The notes beneath the pieces are model-generated. The model saw only the letters and a list, made by a program, of their open reading frames with translations, had not been told where the DNA came from and did not search any database. This document shows, in pieces, positions 36,217 through 50,200 of a DNA stretch of 64,000 nucleotides (position 1 is its first letter; every line of letters starts with the position of its first letter). A program made the translations under genes and the position numbers. Origin of the DNA: Glandiceps talaboti (Eukaryota > Hemichordata > Enteropneusta > Spengelidae). The stretch is from positions 3,534,001 through 3,598,000 of the forward strand of contig NC_135566.1 of NCBI RefSeq assembly GCF_964340395.1, written 5' to 3'.

Positions 36217-39200
36217 ATGGGTGTATCGTGGCAAAGGTGTGTTTTCGTCAGTCTATTTATTGTGCATATCGGTATAGTTCCATTGACTCGATCCGAATCG
36301 CAACAACTACCGACTTGCCAAATGGTAAGTACTCTTTTAAGCACTTTCTCAACCAATATCCACTAGTTCTGATAAAATCGTTGACCGTTTAGGGGGTTAT
36401 TTGCAGGTACTCTCGAAATAAACCGTGCCATCTGTTTTATAAACGCGTGCATGGACAGGTCGTGTCGGCCATTTATGTGATGATGAATAACAAAATTAGA
36501 ATACAATACCTTGTATATCATTACGTTTATTTCTTTCTTCGATCCACTTTTACACTAACGTTTTTTCCCCAAGAATTACACACGATAAACACATGGTTTC
36601 CGAAATATGATGTCTTGATTTTTATGAATTAATATTTCATAATTATTTTTGTGATTGAATATATTTTGAAGAAACAGTCTACAGAACAATGAAAAAATAA
36701 GAATAACCATACGTTATCTATGTGCTTGCAACCTTTCGCTCATGTACTCTTTATCTTTAAAAAAATGTGATAAATTTATGCATATAATTATTTTGTGTTC
36801 CTGGGTATATTATATAATTATAATATATTATAATTAATTGAAACATATTATGTATTTATACTAGGAAAACTATCTTTCAATTAATTTGTCATATTTAAAA
36901 TATTTGGCATTGAAATATCTTTGTGTTTTGACTCCCTTACAGACAGACTTTCACTACACATTCACAGAGTGTGATAGTAGTGGAGCGAGATGGCGGGTAC
37001 AGGTTCCTAAAAACCCTGACACATGTACTGGGGGAGCACCTCATCCTGCAGATAGGGCACCTGATTGTGGTAAGTTACATAAAACTGTAAAAATACATGT
37101 TATAGCTAAATATCATATATGATAGTTTACAGTCGTATGAAAACCTGGAAATTTTCATTAAAAACTAATTTTTAGCTTGTTTCTCTGGAAAACTATTTTC
37201 CTAACAAAAATGTGAAAATAAGTACATATCGTCACTGAAATGTCTTTGTGTAAACAAATTGCAACATGCGCAATACTGTCTTTTGGAACTTTGTAGCTGA
37301 AGACCATAAAATAACACACTTTTCTAGTCGTGAAAATATCTAAGATAAAATCAGTTTGTTGTGGTATATTGTAAAATAGTTTACTGTAGTATGAATTTAT
37401 GTATTATAAAAGAACACATCAGTATAAAGTTGTATTTTTAGTAGCATTTCTTTTATCTAAGCCTGTACTATATTTAGATATGTATGTTTGGTCAGTGACA
37501 TGAATCATGTTTATGTTTGGAGAGCCTAACCTTGACCTTCTCCTTACTTCCATCCATTTCGTTATTTACCCCTATTTCCTTTGTTTATTATTTGTTTGTT
37601 TTCTATTCTGTTGTTCGGGAGTGGGCACCGTCTTTCCACACTGACTGTGTTTACTTTATAAAAGTGCTGACTCTTGGAAGAACAAAATATAAAAAAACAA
37701 ATGACAACAGATGAGTACATAGAGAAATCCAGGTGTATTCACTATTAACTACATTTTGTACATCAGATTTTTAATGAGATTAGCATGACAATAGGTCAAC
37801 AGAGGTGACTCATTATAATGAAACAAATGATACATAATGTATCACATGATTTCTCACAACAATACAGTTTCCATATAAAAGTCAGCAAGGACAACATGTT
37901 TTGAGTTATTACCAAAAAAACACAAAAAAAACAAAACACTGATTGGTATTTCAAATCTGGTTCTCATATTTGTATTGTATTTACTCTAGTATACTTTTCA
38001 GCTCAAACATACAAAGAAACAATGGTAATATGTTTAGTAATGAGAACTGTGATAAAATTTACAATTCTCATGCTAGAAAAGCAGTTCCATTATTCTTAAA
38101 TTTCTTTATTTTAAAATGTTTTAAAATGAAAATTGGAAAGCAAAACTAAGCAACAAATTCATTAGTGTTGTTTTAATCACAAAGAAATCTCTTAAATCGA
38201 AATGTTTCGACAAAATGAAAATTAAACAAGAAATTAATGTTGTAATGAAAATCAGACTATCCAACGACATGGACAAAAGAAATGTTACTTGTAACTAATA
38301 TTACAAAATATTAGAAACAATTAAACTAAAAATTAAAATTGTAATACATTATGTTTTGAGACAACTGCAGTTTATTTCATTTAAAAGTGTCTTATGTACC
38401 TTGACTACAAATGTTAATGTTTTCAGATTGTAGTGTCGTCTTTCATACTCACTTTTGAAACTGAACCATAGTACATGTACATGTGCACATGTATAAACTG
38501 TACAGTAGTGGTTAGTGAATAACATTTTGACCTCCAACTGTTAGAGTGCCACATGTACAAATAATCAATCACCTTTGTGAGGTCAATCTTCATCACATTC
38601 TCATTTTGTGGGCTTTGAAACAAATGCATTGAGTTCTACTAGAAGTTCAGATTAATTTGCATATCTGACATGGCGATCTAATTGAGTATTATCTGCTAGC
38701 ACAGTAGCAGCAGGAGGTGGGGGGGGGGGGGCTGATGCTAACATAAAGAAATTGACTCATCTTGTCTTCTGGTTGCTTTTAGTCTGTAGAAATAAACCAT
38801 GATTAATTAAGTCGATAAGAGGTGACAAGTTGCTTTGAAAATTCTAGTCTATGCTTTGTGTTTATAAAATTCTGTTGAGTCATTTTGTGTATTCAAACCC
38901 GAATCCAATATATAACAGTCATTGGAAGACAAAAAAACATGAAAATAAATAGAGACTAAGATGCCTGTTTTGTACTTAAACAGTACACAGGCTTAAATTT
39001 ATAAAAATTAGTCTTTGAGAACTAAGTGAAGAGTATAAAATTGTAAAATATTTGCTAGTGGTGAATATATCTAGGTTTACAGTATTTTTATGTGTATGAT
39101 AACAAAGAAAGTCATGAGAGGAAAAGGAAATATAAAATATCACAAATAATTTCAACTCAGGAAACTATACTCAATTGTTCAATGAATACGGATAGGTTTT

Positions 39201-42200
39201 ATTTCTAACTCAGGATGTTGAAATGAATCGTTTCACTGAATCACAGCGTGATAAGTGTAGGTAATTTACATATGGGATAGAAATCTCACGTGGGTTCCAG
39301 TTCCATGCATATCATACATGTAATGTTACTACATTGTATTTGTAGTGTACTCACCATATCGAGGTCAGGTTACATGATAGAGACACAATGAGAGAGGGGC
39401 TAGGGGGAGGGGGAAGGGGAGGCATGATGATGATGTAGTAGTAGATGTACCAATACACAATATTTGGGAGATTATGCATGCATATATCATATGCACATCA
39501 TAAGCAAATATGCAATATACATTGTATATGTAGGTACCTGTGTAATGTTACCGTGTATAGGTCAGGTTACATGGTGAATACAGGGTTGGGGGTCAGGGTC
39601 TGGACGTAATCATATAGTACATGTTATATACTGATGCACACTATTTTTTATGTGAGGGGGCATGGGGGGGGGGAGGGAGAAGGGGGGAGGTGTGATAACA
39701 TACATGGATATTTTTTAGATGTTAAGATCAGGATCATGATGTCTACAGCAACCATGCATTATGCATTATACATGTAACTGAGAACAAAAGAAATACATAG
39801 CCTGCATCTATTACATAGTTGACCTGCTAAAAACATATGGCTCCCTCAACTTATTGTTATTTATATATAGGTTTCAATATATATTAATCACTACTTCATT
39901 GTTGTCAGAGATGATACTCCTATATTCAATTATTTTGTAATTTCAAATTTTACAAACTTTTCATTTTGGTATTTTTATTTTCAACACAGTGATTTTCAAC
40001 ATAGTACTGAAGGGTACACATTGTGTATTCCACCATGGATTATTACTCTCTAAAGTAAACTTGTTTGTAATTTTGAATTTTAAAATTCAAACCATATTTT
40101 AATGATATTTTTATAATATCAATACTGAGTAGAACTGAAGGTACGTTATTTTTGCTTAGGATTATATTTATAGATATATATTTTCTACCTATTAGTAAAT
40201 AAAAATCCACCTGACTTACACAGACTTTCTATGTGCATGATTATCAAGTCTTGTAAATTGTAAGTAGTAAAATACAAAGCTAAACAGGCAGATTTCTTCA
40301 TTCAGCAAAAAAAATTAAACCATTATTTGTAGAATTTGTCATACATAATGTCATCAGCAATTTTGTATGCTAACGTTATTGATATCATATGCTGACAATT
40401 ATGATAAGTAATGACATCATTGTGGTAATATGCAAATGAAATATACCTGTAGTGAGTCATTGCATGCATTGTGTTATCCATATTGGCAGCCATACAGCAT
40501 ATGATATTTCAATACACTTTTTCTCCGTATTCAATTCAAGAATTTAAATTCTTTTTTTTTTGTTCAGTTTCATTCAAGTGTGTATATGAATTATCACCAC
40601 TGTGAATGAAAAGAAAATTGTTTTGGTGTTGGTCAAAATGCTAAAAACTGGATTTTCTTGTGAGCTACCACATACATGTAGTAAATGATAGAGGAAAACC
40701 AAATTTTGCTGTGTCACAAGAAATTGCTGTGTTCCAGTGATACATCAAATTGTCATAACCACCACACTGGTTATCACTTTGTTTGTGAAAAGACAGACAT
40801 TTATATACTAGAAATAGGAGATGAAAACATCTGCACTACTGTTTACAAAGAATGAAAAAAATGAAAATTTAGAAATTGGGTATAGATGAGTAATTATCTG
40901 ACCTTTATATATTGACAATACAATACATGTATATTTTTTTTTGTGTACATTATAAATTAATTCTGTATTCAGCTCCCATTCAAGGATATACATGATTCAT
41001 GACTTTATAGAATGATGATAAAGATTAGAAATACATATAAAAAGAAACAACTTGTAAAAAAAATATGTGACTTGTAGATAGATTTCCTTGCTTATTTAAA
41101 TTCATTTGTTGTGTTTTTAAATTTCATGAAAAGCTGATATCAAAATGAGTTTTGTATGAAAGTACAAAGATAATAATAAAAATTTAGTATTATTTTCAAT
41201 TTTCTTGCGTTTTTATTATACTAATGAAATATATGTTCACGTCACGTATAGAAAGTTAATATTTAAAAAAAAAGTTAATACATAAAAATATGAATATGCA
41301 AGCATTCCATGTCATTGAGAAGAAAAAAATGGAGGACTTGAATATTTCATTTTTGAAAACACTAATATAAGTTAATGAGATATGATGAAAGTGTCTCGCT
41401 ATCTATGTTGTACAATATTTATTATTGCCAAGGGATTCAATGATAGATAAAAACAGCTGTTGGCGGGTTTTTAATATATGTATTTTCCAACGATTTGTGA
41501 AGACATATGGAGAATTTCTTAATAATGAAATGATACATTTAATATGCAGCAGTGTTGCCTACATTGTACATTTCAAATTTTGTATTTATTTTTATCTTGG
41601 ATATGTACAACAGAAGAGAAAAAAAATGACGCAGTTTGTTAATTTTGCACTTTCTTTAATTCTTTAGAATGTTTATGTTATTTTCATAAAGATCAAAAAT
41701 TTGTCAATAAGTCAGAGGCCACTAAATGACATTACTAGTTTGGGGTGTTTTTGTACTTCTTTATGTCATTTAAAGTTGAAGAAAGACATTCTCCATGGAA
41801 ATATAAGATAGCCTTGAAATTTTTCCAACATGGAGCATTTTTATTTTTAAATGTTTCTGTATACAATTACTACATACATTTAACTATTGTTTTTAGGTCA
41901 TTATTCTTTATATTGATCGTAGGAAGGTGAAATTTGAGTTAACACAGTGTTTATAGAAGTTTAGATATTTTAGAAACTCGAATAAACAAGTACATCCAGA
42001 GAACACATTTGATACTGTATATTGACATGTTTCAGATTGAGGAATTTGACTATGATATCATGATATCATGATGTTACTGTACACCAAAATATACATCTAC
42101 ATGTACATGTATATCTTCGTGTAGACATGTGATTTCATTTTTAATGATGTGTGTATATCATCATCACCAATTTGCATACTGATGAATTTTAACACGTTTT

Positions 42201-45200
42201 ACTAATTCTATAGAGTCAAAACTAATTTCCTCAATCTTTGTATGAATTGTCTGACTTGTTGAAAAGGATAATTATATACAATTGAGTACGTAATTGATGT
42301 TGCATGTAACTCAGAAATAAAATGCTCAAGTACTACCAAATCAGAGTGACTATAGAGTTTCAGTTATGCTGCATGATGTTTTTAATATCTCACGCAGCAA
42401 CATTTGTAGTCATGAGTTACAGACACAAAATATAGGCACTGAGAGGTGCTCGCAGACATGAAATGCTACATTTTATCTCACTGTGAATACAAATACAAAT
42501 TATACAAACAAAATACAGGCACTGAAAGCTTGCACCACATGAAATGTACATCTTTATCTCACTGTGAACACAAATAAACAGTTTTGTATGTGCTTCCTTG
42601 CTTCAATGAAGTTGATTTATGTTGACAGTGAGACAACATGTATCATTTTTAATATATGCCTGCAAGGTATCAGTGTCTGTATTTTGCTTTATGTACTTTG
42701 TAACAAAAATTGTTGTGTGAGACATAAAAAACATGTCACCTACATTTTGTAATAATGAAACACTATAGTCACTCTAGTTTGGTAGTACATGTAAAACCAA
42801 GAAAATGAAATTCGTATAAAGAACAACCATACGATTTCTATTTGTACCACAATCTAATATGGAATGCTTTTTTTACACTCAAATAATTATTTCAACCTGC
42901 AGTATCATGTCTCCTATGCTGTCTTTGCTGTGTACAGTTTTGTGATATACAATTTCAGGTGGTGATTGCAACATGGCTGCCTTCCCACCGGGATATTTAT
43001 TAAGTATACCGGATTTAGTTATAATCTATTTTCATATTTAAATTGTACTTTGAGACTATATTGATAGATGTAAAGTCAGCAATTTATATATACAGTTAGA
43101 TTTGATAGTAATCAGGGTGCATTCAGAATATTGGGTAAGGTTATAGTAGTATTATGTAGTATAATGTTATAAGACTTGTAGATATTATGGTACAGTCTTT
43201 TTATACATGTACTACATAACTTATAAATAATTATATGTAGTCTGGTTTCTACATGTTGTGGTATGGAAACATCTTTGTAAAGCAAGAAATCTTGAGATTG
43301 ATGCATGGATAGCACTAGACTGATGAACCTGTTGTCAATAGTGGAATGTAAAGTTAATATATCAACCCAAAGATTACATACTAATCTAGAATACATAGTT
43401 TATTTACATTCTAGGTTTTAGAAGCACAGTAACAGATAGTTGAAAGGTTGATACTTTGGCAATGGTTCCTATTCAGTATACCATTCTGATTCAGCAAGCT
43501 AACTCTGCATGTGTTTGAACAGAAAATAAAGGATTTTTATTGTTCTGTGCCACATTACATGTAGTCTAGTGCTATCCGTGGCATCAAATCTCAAGATCTT
43601 TCTTTTAAGGGGGAAAATACGATTTGATACCACAGGTAAATCTAGTCTGTAAAGTATGTTGTGACAGGCACCCTCACACATCAATCAACCCCTTTCATGG
43701 ATAGGTGGAGCGACACGACATATCTTATACTGGTCTAGTCTAGGGTAGATCTAGACTCTCTCACAGTCCGCGAAGCTTCACATAAATACATGTAGCTAAG
43801 ACTTGGGTTGTTTTGTATATGTTTACTGCATAATTGTACTCATATACTAGTATCCCAGTATCCCTAGCCCTGTACTGTGTGCCCTCATCGATCACATAGG
43901 GTAACATTTTGTTGACGTGTTACATGAAGCCCTATGTGATCGATGAGGACGCACAGTACAGGGCTAGGGATACTGGGATACTAGTATATGAGTACAATTA
44001 TGCAGTAGATATATACAAAACAACCCAAGTTTTAGCTATTTATGCAAAGCTTTGAGGACTGTGAGAGAGTCTAGGGTAGATCCAGACTAGCATCACACCA
44101 ACATTTATCTAATGTCATTAGTTTATTGTGTTCAAAATAGGAATCAAAATATTCAGAATTGACATTTATTTTCTTATTTTTCTTAAATTAAGCTTTCAAA
44201 GATATATGTTGTATATATATATTCTTCTCCACAAGTCTTCTTCATTCTGCCTGAAAATACATGACAACAATATTTTGAAATAACAAAGAAAAATATTTTA
44301 GACTAAAATTTAATATTGATTGGTTTACGAATGAAAATTAAATTTCTTGGCTTCTTGAAGAGAAATATGTTACATTCTTGCAAACCACTGAGAGCTTATT
44401 TTTCTTTCATGACACATTGATAAAATTAAAAAAATCAACTCTTGATGGTATGTCTTGGTTGATGTCATAAAAGAGACTGTGGTTTATGACAATGATACGT
44501 TTTAGTTCGCTGTCAAGTTCCAAAATACTGACTGGATTAGTATAACCCAGGACAATCTGATTAAAATCTGATGTGGTGAAAGTGACTAAATGATTTATTT
44601 ACCTCTATTTCCATCGTTTTGTATCGTTTGTTTTTGTTCCGAGTGATCGGCGCCTTCCCTCAGAACAAAAACAAACAACACAAAACGATGGAAATAGAGG
44701 AAAATAAAGCATTTAGCTGCTTTCATCACATCAGATTTTAATCAGATTGAACCTGGGAGTATAACCTGTACTTCAGTGACCTCTGCATCTGTATTATATA
44801 AACAAACACTTTGATAACATAAATACTGACATATACTTACATTACATATATTTAATGTGTCATTGATTGTATGGTCTACATCTGTTCTGAAAAGCAAATA
44901 GACATCACAAACATGAAATGTATATTTGAAATAAAATCTTTATAGCTCAAATATATTGAATACATAATTCCTCAGAACACAGCAGTTTATACCCATTATA
45001 TTAGTCCATCATTTCTCTTGTGTAATGAAATTGTTCCCAATGTTTTTCTTCACTCATTCACAAACTACTCCTGACAAAAGGGTTACATGTCATTTTTACT
45101 GTTTTTTCTACAAGCTAAAATGAGCAGAGAATGAAACATATACATGTTAAAAAAAGAAGAAAAGAAATATGGCATGTATGATTTATTAATGATGGTGATT

Positions 45201-47060
45201 TCTAAATATAAAATGATCATTTACCTGATGTTCCTATGGGCTAATGCTGAAATTATTCTAATGAAATGCTATTAATAGATCCACATGTACATGTACCTGT
45301 AATACACTGATGTAAAACATGTACACATACATTTAATACAAATATAATTCTTGGTGCATGTAGTGTGTGTGTATCAATACCAGTTTACTACCTTGGTGAA
45401 AAGTTTATCAACATATCACAAGGCTCAAATCTGTCAATATTACTAAAAATTATTTGCACAGAAAGTTATTGGATAATTATAACATACATGTATATTAAAA
45501 AGATAAAAAATAAAAATAGAATTATATTAATATTTGATACATTTTATTATTTAAGTAATATACATATGATTATGTACATTCTTTAAATTTAGTTGAGGTT
45601 GTTTCCAGCATTCTAGAGCAATGCATAGTATATTTAATACAGTCATTTTCAGCCAACTCATATCACTTTGTTCTTGGTATGATCAAATACAATAGTGTAC
45701 ACTTTATGGAAGTGATGATAATCTTGATCAAAATCATAGACTTTATGATCAGTTTAATCCTGTGTTGACTGGAAGATGTCACCATGTTGTAACTTACTCT
45801 GATGGTGAGGGGAGATGTCTTGTGTACCTATGTTCTGGTGAACACTTATAATTTAAACTGATAAGGACTAAAATTGACATTGTATCAATGCAAAAAATAA
45901 AATCTATTAATGACATTTTTCAACTGAAATCTATTCGGGGCAAAAACTTTTTATGATACGTATATTATATATTTCATAGAATGTAGGCACTATCATGTCT
46001 GGACTGCTAGACTTAATGTATTCTTCTCTATTGTCCTGTAGTACAATATGTCATTTGTATGCAAATACATACATTGACCTGTAATAGATGTAAACCACAT
46101 GATGAAATATTGAAACATGTATGTCATTGATAACATCATAGCATTGCAGCATTGTGGTGTTAAGATTGAATAAATGAATATACATTGTACAGATATTGTG
46201 CATATATTACTACTCCACAGTGTTCACAATATTAGTATCTCTAGATAACGAATTACCTTGTGAAGGCCCATCCCTGTAAAAATTAATTATTTTACATCAC
46301 TTGTATGTATATTTTATATATTGCGTATCAATACTTGTATTATCATTGATTTACAGTTAGATCTCATTGCAACCATATCTTTCATTTCACCTGTATTCTA
46401 CATTGTCATATAACCCCAAAACTTTTAAATTTTTATTTGCAATTCAAAAACATGCTTCACTCACCAGAAGACAGCTGATGAGAATAATGTTCAAAATTGA
46501 GTTCCTTGTTTTTTTTCATTCTTGCCTATTTCACAATCATTAACCCTGGTACATTGTACATGTACCCTACCCTACCCTACCCTACCCTACCCTACCCTAC
46601 ATGTTCCCTACCCTACCTTACCCTACGTTTACCCTACCCTACACTATCCTACATGTACCCTACCATTATACCCAACTTTTGTACATGTTACATACACATA
46701 TATCTTTGTATATATCTTGTGAGTAATACTCAATGTCTCTATTTCATCATAGGATTTTCATGTGATGCTGGTGAATACTTGGCTGTTGATGATGACCAAA
46801 AATGTCATAAATGTCCAGTTGGAACATATTCCATGGGAGGAGGAATTCGCTATGAGGACTGGTCAGAACTACCTGCTGGGTTCTCAATGTTATCAGAAAC
46901 TATAGATGACAGTTGGATGGAACCACACAGTAATTGCAATGGGTAAGTTGTTACTGTTATAGACAAAGATTACCTCATGTAGTAAGTTGTTAGTACTATA
47001 CAGACAGTGAATACTACACCCAGATAATATCTTAAAATGAAGATTGCCATATATGTTGAG

Positions 47061-47141
<81 letters not shown>

Positions 47142-47182
47142 TACATATATACACACACATACACATACACACATACATACAC

Positions 47183-47214
<32 letters not shown>

Positions 47215-50200
47215 GCATACACACACAGACACACACACATACATACATCGACTTCAAATACTGTACAGACAGAGTTTCATACCTTTAACCATTGAGAGAA
47301 TACAATCTTCATAGTCTAGTAACTATACATGCATGTGTGTGGTTGGTTTCTACAATCTCTCTCCCCCATACAGTCAAATGGCATACTTTATCATGACATT
47401 CCATTCTCACCACTGACAGCGGTAGTTTAGTGCTATTGGAGCGTTTATATAAACATGATGCCCACCAAATATTGTTACAATATTAACTCTATGGGAAAGT
47501 AAAAGGTCATCAATTTCCTTGAAAACAAGAAAATGAACGCCAAATTTTAAAATCTCTCGAAAGAACCAAGAACAAGCCTTCAAATTGCAAAGCATGGCAG
47601 GATTTAAATAGAGTAGACAGTAAGATACATCATGTTGTACAGCCCTATCAGGCTTCCTAACCACGTACTGGCAGATAGCGTGGCACGAATGTCTGTATCT
47701 TTCAGACTGTGAATAGCTTTGACATTTAGGGAAATCGATACCTTAATATTAAAGATGATATATGTATGATTATTTTTCAGATCAAGTTGGCACCTAAGAG
47801 GGCAGTATATAGCTTCAGCTGGTGATGACTGTGCTACTATGTTAGTGTATACAGCTTACTTAAAAAAGGCAGGCTCAGTAACATTCACCTACCAGTACTC
47901 AGATGATAACACTATATTCCATGTCTATGTAAGTAACTGGAGAACTTTGTTCAGATACATCAGTATTTTTTTACAGAGCAAAGTAACAACGAAACTAAAC
48001 CCTCTGTAATTTCTGAATTCCAATTTCATTGGCTGAGCAATGAATATTTGTGAGGTTTTACACTGCAGGGAATAAATAAGCACTTAGGAGTAATTGCAGG
48101 TGATGTAAAATCACGGAATGTCTCTCCAGAACCCACAGTTTATGCAAATGTGTCTATTTCCTGGAGATGTGTTTCTCCTTTATTCCAAATATATGTAGTT
48201 GAGAATCTTGGTTTAAGCATAAGTGTTAAAGTTAGCAATGGAAAATGAAAATATGAGGACAGCTATTTATTTCATCAGTAATATCACTTTTTGTTTGAAG
48301 AACCAGTGGTGTCATTTTGCAGAACATAGAATAACTTGTCTGTGAGATATGACATGTCAATTTGTCTTATTTACACTTACAAGAGAAGGCCAATGAAGGT
48401 GGAATGTCATGACATATTTTACTGTCTGGGAATAATCCAGTTGGAAGATAACTTGTATCATTATGATCATTTTAGGCCCAGAATAACCAATGTCAGACTA
48501 GAAAGGATGGCAATACTAACAGATGGCCTACAAATACTGGGGAAGGTGAATGGAAAACAATAGCAGTAAGTTATGATTATGTATATCTCCATTGAATCTG
48601 TACTACCTGTAACTAGGATATATCATCTTTTCAGTCAGACAACCAACAATATATTCACTGAAAATTGTTAAAATACCAATAATTAAACATTGTACATGTC
48701 ATGCCAGTAAGAGGTCTATTTTATCTCTATGTAGTATAGTAATAAGTTGAAATCGTGATTCATTGGGGTGCTGATGTTTGGATACAGACCCAAAATCAAT
48801 TTTATTTTATTTATTTTATTTATTTATTTACTTCGAGAACATGCTCATAAAAAAAACATATAAAACACATACAAAAGACAAAGTGAAATACGATAAAAAC
48901 ACAAGAGACAGTCTAGGTAACATGAACAAGTGAAAGGAAAGGTATATTGATATATTGCACCATACAGTGTATACTGCTATACAAATATGTTTACCCACAG
49001 GTGATTCAATACAGTGCAGGGTGTACAATATTATTATTAAATCATTATATCTAATAAAACAGTTTTCAAAAAACATACCAGTTGCAGCCAGTGCTGCTTT
49101 AAGTAAAGAAATTATTGTCAACTATTGTAAGTTTCTTCTCATATCTACTATTACACAGAGAGTGACATTTAGATGTTATTCCCAAATAGTTTTCTTAATT
49201 CTGCTGCGGAAATTATGTGTAGGATAAGGGGTCTTGTCTTAGGGAGCCTTGTCAGTGTATCTCAAAAGGTCACACACATTTTCTGACTGGGGGTGGGTGG
49301 GATGGGGGTTAATATAATTATGAGTATGATTCCAGGCTACAGTGATAAAGTGTACAGTCATGTATCCTGTATACAGTTTGATAACATTTAGTGTTTGTAC
49401 TTTCTCCTTAGATATCTCTGACATCTGGTTTGAATGTCATTTATTGGAAAACTATGGGAATTGACTTTGAAGATGAAGGACAGAAAAAAAAGAAAAATAA
49501 ACCAGTGTTGTTAAAAGATATTGAAATTATGGGTCTAGCGTATACTTCAGAATGTACTAAATGTGCTCCTGGTACATATGCCAGAGAAGAAGGCTCACGT
49601 TTGTAAGTAGGAGAAACTTTGGACAGTCTGTGTTTGCCATTATTATATGTAACTTTTGGCTGAATTGATGTTGTCTTAGAATTTACTTTAAATTCCTGAA
49701 ATGTTGTGTTGTGTAGTATCATAGGATGTGGTGGTGTTATGTGGTGTTGTGTGGTGTGATGTGGTGTTGTGTGGTAAGATGTAGTGTGATGTGTGATGCA
49801 TGATGTAGGGTGTGGTAAGATACAATGTGATGTGATGTGATGTGATGTGATGTGATGTGATGGTTTGTGATGGTATGTGATGTGATGTGATGTGATGGGA
49901 TACAGTGTGTTGTAATACAGTGTGTTGTAATATGCTTTGTTTTGATGTGTTATGATGTGATGTGTTGAGTGTGATGTGTGTTGCATGGTACATATGGTGT
50001 TGTGTGATGTTATCTGATGTGGTGTGATAAGATAAGATATGATGCGATGTGATGTGATGTGATGCAAATGTGATGTGATGCGATGCGATGTGTTGTGATG
50101 TGATGTGATGTGCCATGATATGATACAGTGTGATTAATATATGGTGTAGTGCAATATGAAGTATGGTACATGCAATGGATGTTATGGAGTGCTATGCCAT

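Noticed and set aside
36129-36392. 87-aa ORF overlapping ELAPOR exon 1
   Set aside because: It reads through the exon 1 donor (ATG|GTAAGT). The in-frame ATG at 36217 gives a good signal peptide and exon 2 continues in phase.
46563-46668. Interstitial telomere repeat
   Set aside because: The unit is CCCTA (5 bp), not CCCTAA.
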